Shown: positions 8,113-16,133 of the stretch, piece by piece | Position numbering within the stretch: the first letter of the stretch is position 1 | How the letters are laid out: every line of letters begins with the position of its first letter | Assembly (NCBI RefSeq): GCF_002339505.1 | Contig: NZ_DDJO01000002.1 | Location: forward strand, 130,125 to 194,124 | DNA length: 64,000 bases | Direction: 5' to 3' | Source of the DNA: Corynebacterium sp. UBA2622 | GTDB lineage: Bacteria > Actinomycetota > Actinomycetes > Mycobacteriales > Mycobacteriaceae | Made by a program: the position numbers and the translations under genes | Notes under the pieces: generated by a model | Seen by the model: only the letters and a program-made list of their open reading frames with translations | The model's database searches: none | Told to the model about the DNA's origin: nothing

Positions 8113-8877
8113 ATGAACCCAATGAACGCAGACAAGGAATTTGACGGCCGGGTCGCCCTCGTCACGGCGGGCGGTGCCGGTATAGGGAGGGCCATCGCGG
8201 TCCAGCTGGCGGAAAAGGGCGCCCGGGTTGTGGTCTCGGACGTCAACGACGGGACAGGCCGCGAGACCGTCGAGTTGATTGAAAGGGACGGCGGTGCGGC
8301 GGCCTACGTCCACGCCGACGTGTCGGAACCGGAGGACGTTCGCAACCTCGTTCCCTTCTCCCTGGAACGCTTCGGGCACCTCGACCTCGCGGTGAACAAC
8401 GCGGGCGTGGGCGCCATGCCCAGCGACATCGCCGACGTCGAGCGCACCGCGTGGGACCGCGCCATCGACATCACCCTGACGGGCACCTTCCTCTGCATGC
8501 AGGAGCAGCTGCGCCACTTCCGCGGGCAGGGTGCGGGTGCCATCGTCAACATCGCCTCGCTCGCCGGAATCAGCGCGACCCCCACGCTCACGCCGTACGG
8601 CGCATCCAAGCACGGGGTTGTCTCACTGACCCGCAGCGCCGCCCTCGAGTACGCCGAGCGGGGCATCCGCATCAACGCGGTCGCCCCCGGCGCGATCGAG
8701 ACGGCAGCGCTCGCCTCCCTCCCGGAGGATGCGCGGCGCGGTTACGAGCAGCAGATCCCGATGAAGCGCCTGGGCCGGGTGGAGGACATCGCCAACGCGA
8801 CAAGCTTCCTGCTCTCCGAGCGCGCCTCCTTCATCACGGGCGTGGTGCTGCGCGTCGACGGCGGCACCGAAGCCTAG
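8113..8877 (+). CDS. Short-chain dehydrogenase/reductase (classical SDR)
   Basis: A 254-residue NAD(P)-dependent oxidoreductase of FabG-like architecture. Visible are TAGGAGIG (cofactor loop), NNAG, the catalytic Ser in NIASLAGIS and YGASK (Tyr and Lys). An Asp after the second strand (VVSDVND) suggests NAD rather than NADP. The substrate is unknown. TAGGAT at 8100-8105 is 7 nt before the chosen ATG, implying a leaderless mRNA; an ATG at 8104 is a weaker choice. The stop overlaps the convergent menC stop by 4 nt. Confidence 0.85.
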   Translation: MNPMNADKEFDGRVALVTAGGAGIGRAIAVQLAEKGARVVVSDVNDGTGRETVELIERDGGAAAYVHADVSEPEDVRNLVPFSLERFGHLDLAVNNAGVGAMPSDIADVERTAWDRAIDITLTGTFLCMQEQLRHFRGQGAGAIVNIASLAGISATPTLTPYGASKHGVVSLTRSAALEYAERGIRINAVAPGAIETAALASLPEDARRGYEQQIPMKRLGRVEDIANATSFLLSERASFITGVVLRVDGGTEA

Positions 8878-9839
8878 GAGCCCGGGCCCTGGAGGTGGGG
8901 CAGACACTCCCGCACCCGGGCGAACCACCAGTCGCGGCGCTCGGCCGGGGCGCGCAGGCTGTGGAGGCGCTCCGGGTCGGGGGCGGTGAGGGCGACCTCG
9001 AGGCGGCCGTCGACAAGCTCGCGCGGGGCCGCGACATCCTCCAGGAACAGGCGCTGCGTCGCCAACCCGGCCGCGCGCGAGCCCGCCAGCTTCGCGGCGA
9101 CGAGACCCGCGTCGATGCCGACCGCGGTGTCGAGCGCGCTGGCCACCGTCAGGTCCAAGCCGAGCTCGCCGCTAATTTCGAGGAGCCGGCGCACTCCCCC
9201 GAGCGGGGCAGGCTTGACGACACCCACGTCCGCCGCCCCGGCCGCCACCACGCGGTACGGGTCGCTGGCCCGGCGGATCGACTCGTCGGCCGCGATGGGG
9301 GTCGAGCAGCCGGCGCGGACCTCGGCGAGCTCCTCCACCGTGGCGCACGGTTGCTCGATGTACTCCAGCTCGCCGAGGTGTTCGGCTGCCTCCAGGGCCT
9401 CGGCGACGGTCCAGCCGCGGTTGGCGTCCACGCGCAGGATGGCGTCCGGACGCGCGCGGCGGACGGCGTTCACGCGGGAGATGTCGTCGTCAAGCGACTG
9501 GCCCCTTTCCGCAACCTTGATCTTGAAGGTCCGCACACCCGGAAATCGCTCGAGGACCCCCGGAACCCGCTCAGCGGGGACCGCGGGGACGGTGCCGTTG
9601 ACCTCGACCCAGCCGCTGGCCCCGGGCAAGCCGGTGAACGCGGCCTCAAGGCCGGAGGCGAGCCAGTGGGCGGCCTCGGGGGCGGCGTACTCGACGAAGG
9701 GTGAGAACTCCCCCCAGCCGGCGGGACCGTCGATGAGGAGGGCCTCGCGGGTGGTGATGCCGCGGAATTTCACGGCCATCGGGAGCGCGACGACGTGGGA
9801 GCGCTCCAGGATGTCGTCGGCGGTGATGTCGGGCTGCAT
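8874..9839 (-). CDS. menC: MenC, o-succinylbenzoate synthase
   Basis: A 321-residue enolase-superfamily enzyme that dehydrates SHCHC to o-succinylbenzoate. Conserved features visible are the K-x-K pair in FKIKVAERG, DANRGW, IEQP, ADES (metal ligands Asp, Glu, Asp) and the second Lys in VVKPAPLGG. The short actinobacterial form of about 320 residues fits. It lies 9 nt downstream of the feo operon on the same strand. Confidence 0.92.
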   Translation of the reverse strand: MQPDITADDILERSHVVALPMAVKFRGITTREALLIDGPAGWGEFSPFVEYAAPEAAHWLASGLEAAFTGLPGASGWVEVNGTVPAVPAERVPGVLERFPGVRTFKIKVAERGQSLDDDISRVNAVRRARPDAILRVDANRGWTVAEALEAAEHLGELEYIEQPCATVEELAEVRAGCSTPIAADESIRRASDPYRVVAAGAADVGVVKPAPLGGVRRLLEISGELGLDLTVASALDTAVGIDAGLVAAKLAGSRAAGLATQRLFLEDVAAPRELVDGRLEVALTAPDPERLHSLRAPAERRDWWFARVRECLPHLQGPGS

Positions 9840-9848
9840 GCCTCCAGG

Positions 9849-10103
9849 CTAGGAGGAGCGCCGACCGAGCACCAACGCGACCGGCCCCTGCTGGATGGAG
9901 CAGGAACCGTTGGATGAGCAGCTGCCGCAGCCGCCGGCGTCGCAGGAGGAGTTCAGACCCTCGCGCCTGAGCTGGCCCATCGCCTCGAGGCGTTCGATCA
10001 CGGCGTCGACGGTGGTGCGTTCCAGGCCGGTGCGGCGCGCAATGTCGGCACGTCCCGTGGCGCCCTCACGGATGGCGGCCATGACCGCGGACATCGGGCC
10101 CAT
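9849..10103 (-). CDS. feoC: FeoC-like winged-helix protein with Cys cluster
   Basis: An 84-residue protein: a small winged helix (residues 5-48, with DIARRTGLERTTVDAVIERLEAMG) followed by four cysteines at 54, 59, 62 and 68 in C-x4-C-x2-C-x5-C spacing. FeoC proteins combine such a domain with a Cys-rich loop that binds an Fe-S cluster or iron and modulate FeoB stability or expression. It directly abuts the feoB stop with no gap, so cotranslation is likely. Confidence 0.8.
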   Translation of the reverse strand: MGPMSAVMAAIREGATGRADIARRTGLERTTVDAVIERLEAMGQLRREGLNSSCDAGGCGSCSSNGSCSIQQGPVALVLGRRSS

Positions 10104-12041
10104 CTACAGCACCGACCGGAGGATGGTGAAAGTGGCCACCGCGAGGATCCAGGCCGTCGCGAGCTGCGCGACCAGGCCGAAGATGGTCCACTTCAGACCG
10201 ATCTCGCGGCGCTGGGCGGCAAGTGTGGCCACGCACGGGGTGTAGGCCAGCAGGAACATCATGAAGGCCCACACGGCGGCGGTGGCGTGGCCGCCGGAGG
10301 CCTCGTCGAAGTCGGTGCGGATCTGCTGCGCGAGGGCGGACTGGCCCTGCTCCTCCGGGGCCTCGCCGGACGGGTCCTCCAGCGAGTAGGTCTGCGCCCA
10401 GCTGGAGATCACGGCCTCCTTGGCCACGAAACCGGTGATCAGGGGCCCGGCGAGCGACCAGGAATTGAAGCCGGCCGGCTCGAAGACCGGGGCCATCGCG
10501 CCCGAGACGGTGCCGTAGACGGAATCCTGCGGGTCCACCTCCCCGAAACTCTCCCCCGGGTGGACCGGGGTGGACTGCAGCGCCCAGACCACGACGACGG
10601 TGGCGACGATGATCTTGCCGGCCGTCTCCAGGAACCCCTTCAGACGCCCCCACATGACGGACAGGGCGATACGGGGCACCGGCCACTGGTAACTCGGCAG
10701 GTCGATGACCAGCGGGTCGGATCCCATCGTGCGCCACACCAGGTTGTGCAGGAGGAACCCGGCCCCGATGACGAGGAGGATCGAGGCGATGTACATGGCG
10801 AAGACCGCCGAACCCGCGTGCTGCGGGAAGAACGTCGCCGCGAGCATGACGTAGACGGTGAGGCGTGCCGAGCAGGAGGTGAAGGGCACCAGCAGCGCCG
10901 TCATGCGGCGCTGGCGCGGGTCGCCCAGCACGCGCGTGGCGGAGATGGCGGGCACGTTGCAGCCGAAGCCCACGATGAGCGGGATGAACGCCTTGCCCGG
11001 CAGACCGATGGCTCGCATCAGGCGGTCCGCCACGACGGCGGCGCGGGCCATGTAACCGGAGTCTTCCAGTACCGCGAGGCAGAGGAACATCAGCGCCATG
11101 AGCGGGACGAAGGTGAGCACCATGCCGACGCCGCCGATGAGGCCGTCCACGACGAGCCCGCGCAGCCAGGCGATGTCCGGCAGGACCGCCTCCGCCGCGT
11201 CCGAGACGGGGCCGGTGAAGAATGCGTCGAGGGCATCCTGCATCGGGGCGGCGACGGTGGTGGTGATCTGGAAGACGCACCACATGGCGAAGAAGAAGAT
11301 CAGGGGGCCGATGACGGGGTGGAGGACGAAGCGGTCCGCCTTGTCCGTCATGGTCGAGCGCGGCTCGTCGCGCAGGGTCGCCGCGGAGACCGCGTTATCG
11401 ACCCACGCGAAGCGGGCATCGGCGAGCTCGAGCTCGTCGTTCCCTTCGGCGGGGCGGACGATCCCGGCAGGCAGCGCGAGCTCGCGGGCGACTACCTCGC
11501 GGAGGTCGGCCAGCTGGCGCTTGCGGGGATCCACCGCGACGACGGGCAGCCCGAGCTCGCGCGACAGCGCCGCAGGGTCGATCTCGAGTCCCTGGGAGGC
11601 CGCGACATCGGACTTGGTCAGCACCACCACAACGCGGTAGGGGTGCTCGGCGACCTGCGCCGCGAGGTAGAGCCCGCGCGCGATGTTGGCGGCGTCGACC
11701 GCCACGAGCACCAGGTCGGGGCGCTCATCGAGCGGGCGTTCCAGGAGGAGGTCGCGGGTGAAGGCCTCGTCCGGGCTGACCGGGTCGAGTGAGTAGGAGC
11801 CGGGGAAATCGATCACCGCGTACTCGCGCTCCGCGCGCCACAGGCCGCGGGCGACCTCGACGGATGTGCCGGGCCAGTTGCCCATCTTCACCCTCGCGCC
11901 GGTCAGCGCGTTAAACAGCGTGGACTTTCCCGCGTTCGGTGCCCCGATGAGGGCGATGATGGGGGCGCTGGCAGGGGCCGCGATGACGCCGGTGTCCTCG
12001 CAGCGGCAGGACGGGGCGGCGGCGAAGCTGCTGTCGCTCAT
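10104..12041 (-). CDS. feoB: FeoB, ferrous iron transporter
   Basis: A 645-residue membrane protein with an N-terminal G domain: GAPNAGKS (G1, about 33-40), the switch I region GNWPGTSVE, DFPGSYSL (G3) and LTKSD (G4 position). The G4 lacks the usual leading Asn. Two gates with GCNVPA and CSARL motifs and several membrane helices follow. It imports Fe(II) across the cytoplasmic membrane. An extra N-terminal segment holds Cys12 and Cys14. It lies between feoA and feoC in one operon, 6 nt after feoA. Confidence 0.95.
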   Translation of the reverse strand: MSDSSFAAAPSCRCEDTGVIAAPASAPIIALIGAPNAGKSTLFNALTGARVKMGNWPGTSVEVARGLWRAEREYAVIDFPGSYSLDPVSPDEAFTRDLLLERPLDERPDLVLVAVDAANIARGLYLAAQVAEHPYRVVVVLTKSDVAASQGLEIDPAALSRELGLPVVAVDPRKRQLADLREVVARELALPAGIVRPAEGNDELELADARFAWVDNAVSAATLRDEPRSTMTDKADRFVLHPVIGPLIFFFAMWCVFQITTTVAAPMQDALDAFFTGPVSDAAEAVLPDIAWLRGLVVDGLIGGVGMVLTFVPLMALMFLCLAVLEDSGYMARAAVVADRLMRAIGLPGKAFIPLIVGFGCNVPAISATRVLGDPRQRRMTALLVPFTSCSARLTVYVMLAATFFPQHAGSAVFAMYIASILLVIGAGFLLHNLVWRTMGSDPLVIDLPSYQWPVPRIALSVMWGRLKGFLETAGKIIVATVVVVWALQSTPVHPGESFGEVDPQDSVYGTVSGAMAPVFEPAGFNSWSLAGPLITGFVAKEAVISSWAQTYSLEDPSGEAPEEQGQSALAQQIRTDFDEASGGHATAAVWAFMMFLLAYTPCVATLAAQRREIGLKWTIFGLVAQLATAWILAVATFTILRSVL

Positions 12042-12047
12042 GCCGGG

Positions 12048-12320
12048 CTAGGCGGCGTTGACCGCGATGGTGCGCAGCGCCGGGGCACCGAGGGCGTAGC
12101 GGGTGTTTCCCACCCGGACGACGCGGCCGCCGCCGGAGGTTTTCTGCACCACGGTGACGCAGGCGCCCGGGCGCAGCCCCAGCTCGCGGAGGCGGCGGGA
12201 CGCGGAGGCATCGGTGGTGTGCGCGCCGATAACGGCCTGGGCACCGACGGGGACGTCGATAAGCGAACCCGCCATGGTGCCCTGGGGGTGCATGCGACGC
12301 GTGGTGCTGATCAGACTCAT
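12048..12320 (-). CDS. feoA: FeoA, ferrous iron transport accessory protein
   Basis: A 90-residue SH3-like FeoA protein: LIDVPVGAQAVI, RRLRELGLRPGACVTVVQ and GNTRYALGAPALRTI are the family signature. It is the first gene of feoABC. The ATG at 12320 was preferred over a GTG at 12329 because AGGGTGAG is then correctly spaced. A DtxR-type box lies 26 nt upstream of the ATG. Confidence 0.92.
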   Translation of the reverse strand: MSLISTTRRMHPQGTMAGSLIDVPVGAQAVIGAHTTDASASRRLRELGLRPGACVTVVQKTSGGGRVVRVGNTRYALGAPALRTIAVNAA

Positions 12321-12345
12321 GGCTCTCACCCTAATCCCCGCCGAT

Positions 12346-12364
12346 TGAGGTAAGCAATACCTAA
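12346..12364. promoter_or_regulatory. Candidate DtxR iron box in the feoA-menB intergenic region
   Basis: The sequence TGAGGTAAGCAATACCTAA has the palindromic halves AGGTA and TACCT and agrees with the consensus TTAGGTTAGGCTAACCTAA at 13 of 19 positions counted by eye. DtxR represses iron acquisition genes in corynebacteria when Fe(II) is plentiful. It is 26 nt upstream of feoA; it also lies upstream of the divergent menB. The assignment is inference. Confidence 0.65.
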
Positions 12365-12420
12365 CTTGGGATTTTGGTCACATTAATGTTTCAAAAACGG
12401 CGACACGTAGGATGAGCTGC

Positions 12421-13353
12421 ATGAGCTACAGCACACAGCAGCCCTTTGACCCCGCCCAATGGGACGAGGTGGAGGGCTTCGACTTCACGGACATCACCTA
12501 CCACCGCCACAACGGCGGCGGCCGCGCCAACGGGATCGTGCGCATCGCCTTCGACAGGCCCGAGGTGCGCAACGCGTTCCGCCCCCACACGGTCGACGAA
12601 CTCTACGCGGCGCTTGACGACGCCCGGCGCGACCCGTCCGTGGGGACCGTCCTGCTCACCGGCAATGGGCCGAGCACCAAGGACGGCGGCTGGGCGTTCT
12701 GCTCCGGCGGCGACCAGCGCATCCGCGGCCGCTCCGGCTACCAGTACGCGGCGGGCGAGGGAGCCGAGACCGTGGACGAGGCCCGGGCGAAGGCCGAGGG
12801 CGGCCGCCTGCACATCCTGGAGGTGCAGCGCCTGATCCGCACCATGCCCAAGGTGGTCATCGCCGTGGTCAACGGCTGGGCCGCCGGCGGCGGCCATTCC
12901 CTGCATGTGGTGTGCGACCTCACCGTCGCCTCTAGGCAGGAGGCGCGCTTCAAGCAGACGGATGCCGACGTCGGATCCTTCGACGCCGGCTACGGCTCCG
13001 CCTATCTGGCCAAGATGGTGGGCCAGAAGTTCGCCCGCGAGATCTTCTTCCTCGGGCGCACCTACGGTGCCGAGGAGATGCAGCGCATGGGGGCGGTGAA
13101 CATCGTCGCAGACCACGGGCAGCTCGAGGAGGAGGCGATTCGGGCCGCGCGCGAAATCAACGGCAAGTCCCCCACCGCGCAGCGCATGCTCAAGTTCGCC
13201 TTCAACCTCGCCGATGACGGGCTCATGGGCCAGCAGGTCTTCGCCGGTGAGGCCACGCGCCTGGCGTACATGACGGACGAGGCCGTCGAGGGCCGCGACT
13301 CCTTCCTGCAGAAGCGCGACCCCGACTGGGAGGAGTTCCCCTACTACTACTAG
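12421..13353 (+). CDS. menB: MenB, 1,4-dihydroxy-2-naphthoyl-CoA synthase
   Basis: A 310-residue crotonase-fold enzyme that cyclises o-succinylbenzoyl-CoA. FDRPEVRNAFRP, the oxyanion-hole region CSGGDQ, the flexible loop RSGYQYA, VNGWAAGGGHSL and the C-terminal YY are typical of MenB. The ATG at 12421 was chosen over 12412 because it has AGGATGAG upstream and the usual N-terminus. Its 5' region is shared with feoA and holds the iron box. Confidence 0.95.
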   Translation: MSYSTQQPFDPAQWDEVEGFDFTDITYHRHNGGGRANGIVRIAFDRPEVRNAFRPHTVDELYAALDDARRDPSVGTVLLTGNGPSTKDGGWAFCSGGDQRIRGRSGYQYAAGEGAETVDEARAKAEGGRLHILEVQRLIRTMPKVVIAVVNGWAAGGGHSLHVVCDLTVASRQEARFKQTDADVGSFDAGYGSAYLAKMVGQKFAREIFFLGRTYGAEEMQRMGAVNIVADHGQLEEEAIRAAREINGKSPTAQRMLKFAFNLADDGLMGQQVFAGEATRLAYMTDEAVEGRDSFLQKRDPDWEEFPYYY

Positions 13354-13390
13354 GGGTGTGCCCCGGGCCGGTGCGTTAAGACTGGGGCGT

Positions 13391-14821
13391 TTATGCCCGA
13401 ACGGGGGCCGGCGCGGTGCCCACCTCGTCCTCCTCGCCCTGCTCCACGGGGGTGGCGCGCCGGGCCCGGGCGGCGAGGAGGCGGTCCGCCACCACCATGG
13501 CCGCGAAGCTCACGCCGAACAGCGGCAGGAACAACCCCACCGCGAGGCCGAAGACCGCGATGGCGGCCCAGTCCGCGCCCGTCAGATGGTTGCAGCCGGG
13601 AACGCCGGCGGCGGCGTTCTTGGTGGGGCGACGGCGCCACCACATCATGTAGCCCAGAACAACCATCGCGCAGATGCCCAGGGCGACCGCCAAAAGCGCG
13701 ATCTGCAGCGGCAGGCCGAACATGATGCCCATGTGCAGGTAGATGCCCCACGAGGTGAGCTTGGAGAACACGGGCAGGTCGCGGAACGGCAGCGTGTCGA
13801 CGACCTCACCGGTCGTCCCGTTCACGCTCACCGCGTCCGAGGTGTAGCGCCACGGCACCCACCGCTCGCTGGCCTGCCAGGCGTGGGCACTGTCTTCCGG
13901 AACGAGGAGACGCACCGGACCGGTGAGGCCCTCAGTGCGGGCTGCGTCCAGGACCGTCTGCGCCTGGCCCGCGATGTCCCCGGCGCTCAGCGGCGCGGGG
14001 CCGTGTCCGGAGTGCCCGGAGTGGCCCGAATGTTCGGCGTGCTCCGAGCCGCCTGCCGAGGGGGCGTCGGAGACGAGCGCGGTCTCAATGGGCTTCGCCT
14101 TCATGCCCAGCGCGTCGACGGTGCGGTTGACATTCGCTCCGCCGTACATCGACCAGGTGATACCCGTGACAGAGAGCGCGAGCATGCCCACCAGCAGCCA
14201 GGTTCCGGCAACCCCGTGGAGGTTGAGCACCCCGCGGCGCCGTCCGGTACGTCTGGTCAGGCCCGCGAAGACGCGCCGCCCGGCCATCCTCCACCACAGG
14301 TAGAGCCCGCCGAGGGACACGACCCACAGCCAGCTGGCGGCGAGCTCGGAGTACATCTCCCCCGGCTCGCCGAGGTGCAGGCTCTTGTGCAGCGCCGAGA
14401 TCCAGTGCCGCAGCGGCAGCTCGCCAAGGCCGGAGTAGCTCGGCTCGTCGCCCGTGACCTCCCCGGTGTGCGGGTTTACGAAGACGCTGCGCAGTTCCTT
14501 GTTGGCGGCGATCGACTCGTCGATGAGCAGCACGCGCGAGGTGTCGGTGCCCGTCGCGGCGGGCCACACCTGCGCGATGCCCATGCCGGGGTGGGTGGCG
14601 TGGGCCGTCTCGACCTGCTCGGCGAGGGAGACGTCGGTGGACTGGTCAGCGACGTGGAGAGTGTCGTGGTAGACGATGTTCTCCAGCGTCGGCGCGACGG
14701 CGTAGAGCGCACCGCTCAGTGCGGCGATGAGGATGAAGGGGGCGACGAACATGCCTGCGTAGAAGTGGATTCTGCGCACGAAGGACGGCAACCCGCTGCG
14801 CCGGGGCGCGGATGAGGTCAT
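13391..14821 (-). CDS. PepSY-associated membrane protein with His-rich segment
   Basis: A 476-residue protein of the PepSY_TM family. A first helix with RRIHFYAGMFVAPFILIAALSG, a second (LWWVSLGGLYLWWRMAGRR region), then HGVAGTWLLVGMLALSVTGI and a helix pair near the C-terminus. The extracytoplasmic part carries an unusual EHAEHSGHSGHSGHG stretch (about residues 255-270) that could bind metal. Relatives are often iron-regulated and linked to siderophore or haem reduction, but the reaction is not established. It is convergent with menB and 3' to no operon partner. Confidence 0.8.
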   Translation of the reverse strand: MTSSAPRRSGLPSFVRRIHFYAGMFVAPFILIAALSGALYAVAPTLENIVYHDTLHVADQSTDVSLAEQVETAHATHPGMGIAQVWPAATGTDTSRVLLIDESIAANKELRSVFVNPHTGEVTGDEPSYSGLGELPLRHWISALHKSLHLGEPGEMYSELAASWLWVVSLGGLYLWWRMAGRRVFAGLTRRTGRRRGVLNLHGVAGTWLLVGMLALSVTGITWSMYGGANVNRTVDALGMKAKPIETALVSDAPSAGGSEHAEHSGHSGHSGHGPAPLSAGDIAGQAQTVLDAARTEGLTGPVRLLVPEDSAHAWQASERWVPWRYTSDAVSVNGTTGEVVDTLPFRDLPVFSKLTSWGIYLHMGIMFGLPLQIALLAVALGICAMVVLGYMMWWRRRPTKNAAAGVPGCNHLTGADWAAIAVFGLAVGLFLPLFGVSFAAMVVADRLLAARARRATPVEQGEEDEVGTAPAPVRA

Positions 14822-14987
14822 GGGTCAAACTTTCGGTTGATGGACAGTGACCCTAACTAGTCGAGGCCCCGGCCCCCCTGGTTCCCGCGGGGGTGGCGCT
14901 ACCGCGACGTACCGTTAAAGAACCCACGTCACACCCCGGGTGGGCCACCCCCGGGCCGGCGGGACCGGACCGCTACGCTTGTTCCCC

Positions 14988-16133
14988 GTGTCCGACACCG
15001 CGCCCGCCCTCCTCGAAGTCCTGCCCGTCGATCCGGCGAACCCGCTGGCCGTCATGCCCGCGCTCGAGGAGGCGCTCACCGGCCGCCGCGCCCTTCTGCC
15101 AGTCCCGGCCAACGACGCAACGCGCGCCAACCTGCTGCGCAACACCCAGCACCCGGGGCAGCCGATCGACGGCGGCATCGCCCTCGTGGTGGCCACCTCC
15201 GGCTCCACCGGAACACCCAAGGGCGCCCAGCTGACCGCCGCAAACCTCATCTCCAGCGCCGACGCCACCCACCAGTATCTCGGCGGCGAGGGGCAGTGGC
15301 TGCTGGCCATGCCCGCCGCGTACATCGCGGGCCTCCAGGTCCTGGTGCGCAGCATGGTCGCGGGCGTCGAGCCCGAGTTCCTCGATCTTTCCCGGGGTTT
15401 CAACGTCGCTGAGCTCGCCGAGAAGACCCGCACCCTCGTCTCCACCGGTGAGCGCTGCTACACCGCCCTGACCCCGCTCCAGCTGGGCAAGGCCACCTCC
15501 TCCCTGCAGGGGATCGAGGCACTGCGCAGTTTCACCGCCGTGCTCGTCGGCGGCGCAGCCACCAACCCCCGCCTGCTGGAATCCGCGCGCAAGCTGCGCA
15601 TCAACGTTGTGACCACCTACGGCTCCTCCGAAACCTCCGGCGGTTGCGTCTACGACGGCCACCCCATCGCCGGAGCCCAGGTGCGCATCCGCGACGGGCG
15701 CATCCACCTCGGTGGGCCCATGGTCGCCCGCGGTTACCGGAACCTCCCCGGTGACGCCGCCTTCGCCGAGCCCGGGTGGTTCGCCACCTCGGACGCGGGC
15801 TCACTCGCCGACGGCACCCTCACCGTCCACGGCCGTCTCGACAACGTCATCGTCACCGGCGGAATGAAGCTCCACCCCGAAGTCCTGGAGAGTTTCATGC
15901 TCGGCATCGAGGGGGTCACCGCCGCCAGCGTCGTCGGTGTTGCCGACGAACGCTTCGGCCAGCGCATCTGCGCCGCCTACACGGGCTCCGCTCCGGTCGC
16001 GGCCCTGATGGAGGCCTTCGACGACCTGCCGCGCTGGCAGATCCCGAAGGAGGTCACCCCCGTGCCCGCCCTTCCCCTCCTCGGGCCCGGAAAGGTCGAC
16101 CGCGCCGCCGTGCGCGAGCTGTTTGCCCGATGA
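14988..16133 (+). CDS. menE: MenE, o-succinylbenzoate-CoA ligase
   Basis: A 381-residue acyl-adenylating enzyme, shorter than FadD ligases as is usual for actinobacterial MenE. ATSGSTGTPKGAQLT is the P-loop, TTYGSSETSGG the A5 motif, TSDAGSLADG and GRLDNVIVTGGMKLHPEVLE the hinge and C-terminal domain. The GTG at 14988 gives the family start; TACGCT lies 8-9 nt upstream and no ribosome binding site is visible. Its 3' 80 nt overlap the convergent FAD oxidoreductase gene. Confidence 0.93.
   Translation: MSDTAPALLEVLPVDPANPLAVMPALEEALTGRRALLPVPANDATRANLLRNTQHPGQPIDGGIALVVATSGSTGTPKGAQLTAANLISSADATHQYLGGEGQWLLAMPAAYIAGLQVLVRSMVAGVEPEFLDLSRGFNVAELAEKTRTLVSTGERCYTALTPLQLGKATSSLQGIEALRSFTAVLVGGAATNPRLLESARKLRINVVTTYGSSETSGGCVYDGHPIAGAQVRIRDGRIHLGGPMVARGYRNLPGDAAFAEPGWFATSDAGSLADGTLTVHGRLDNVIVTGGMKLHPEVLESFMLGIEGVTAASVVGVADERFGQRICAAYTGSAPVAALMEAFDDLPRWQIPKEVTPVPALPLLGPGKVDRAAVRELFAR

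Noticed and set aside
14822..14880. Possible DtxR box upstream of the PepSY gene
   Set aside because: Only one half-site (CCTAACTA) is present; the best 19-mer matches the consensus at about 9 positions, too weak to list.
16054..16133. Overlap of menE and the FAD oxidoreductase as a frameshift or misassembly
   Set aside because: Both frames keep complete family motifs and each has a normal stop; the overlap affects only a non-conserved basic tail.
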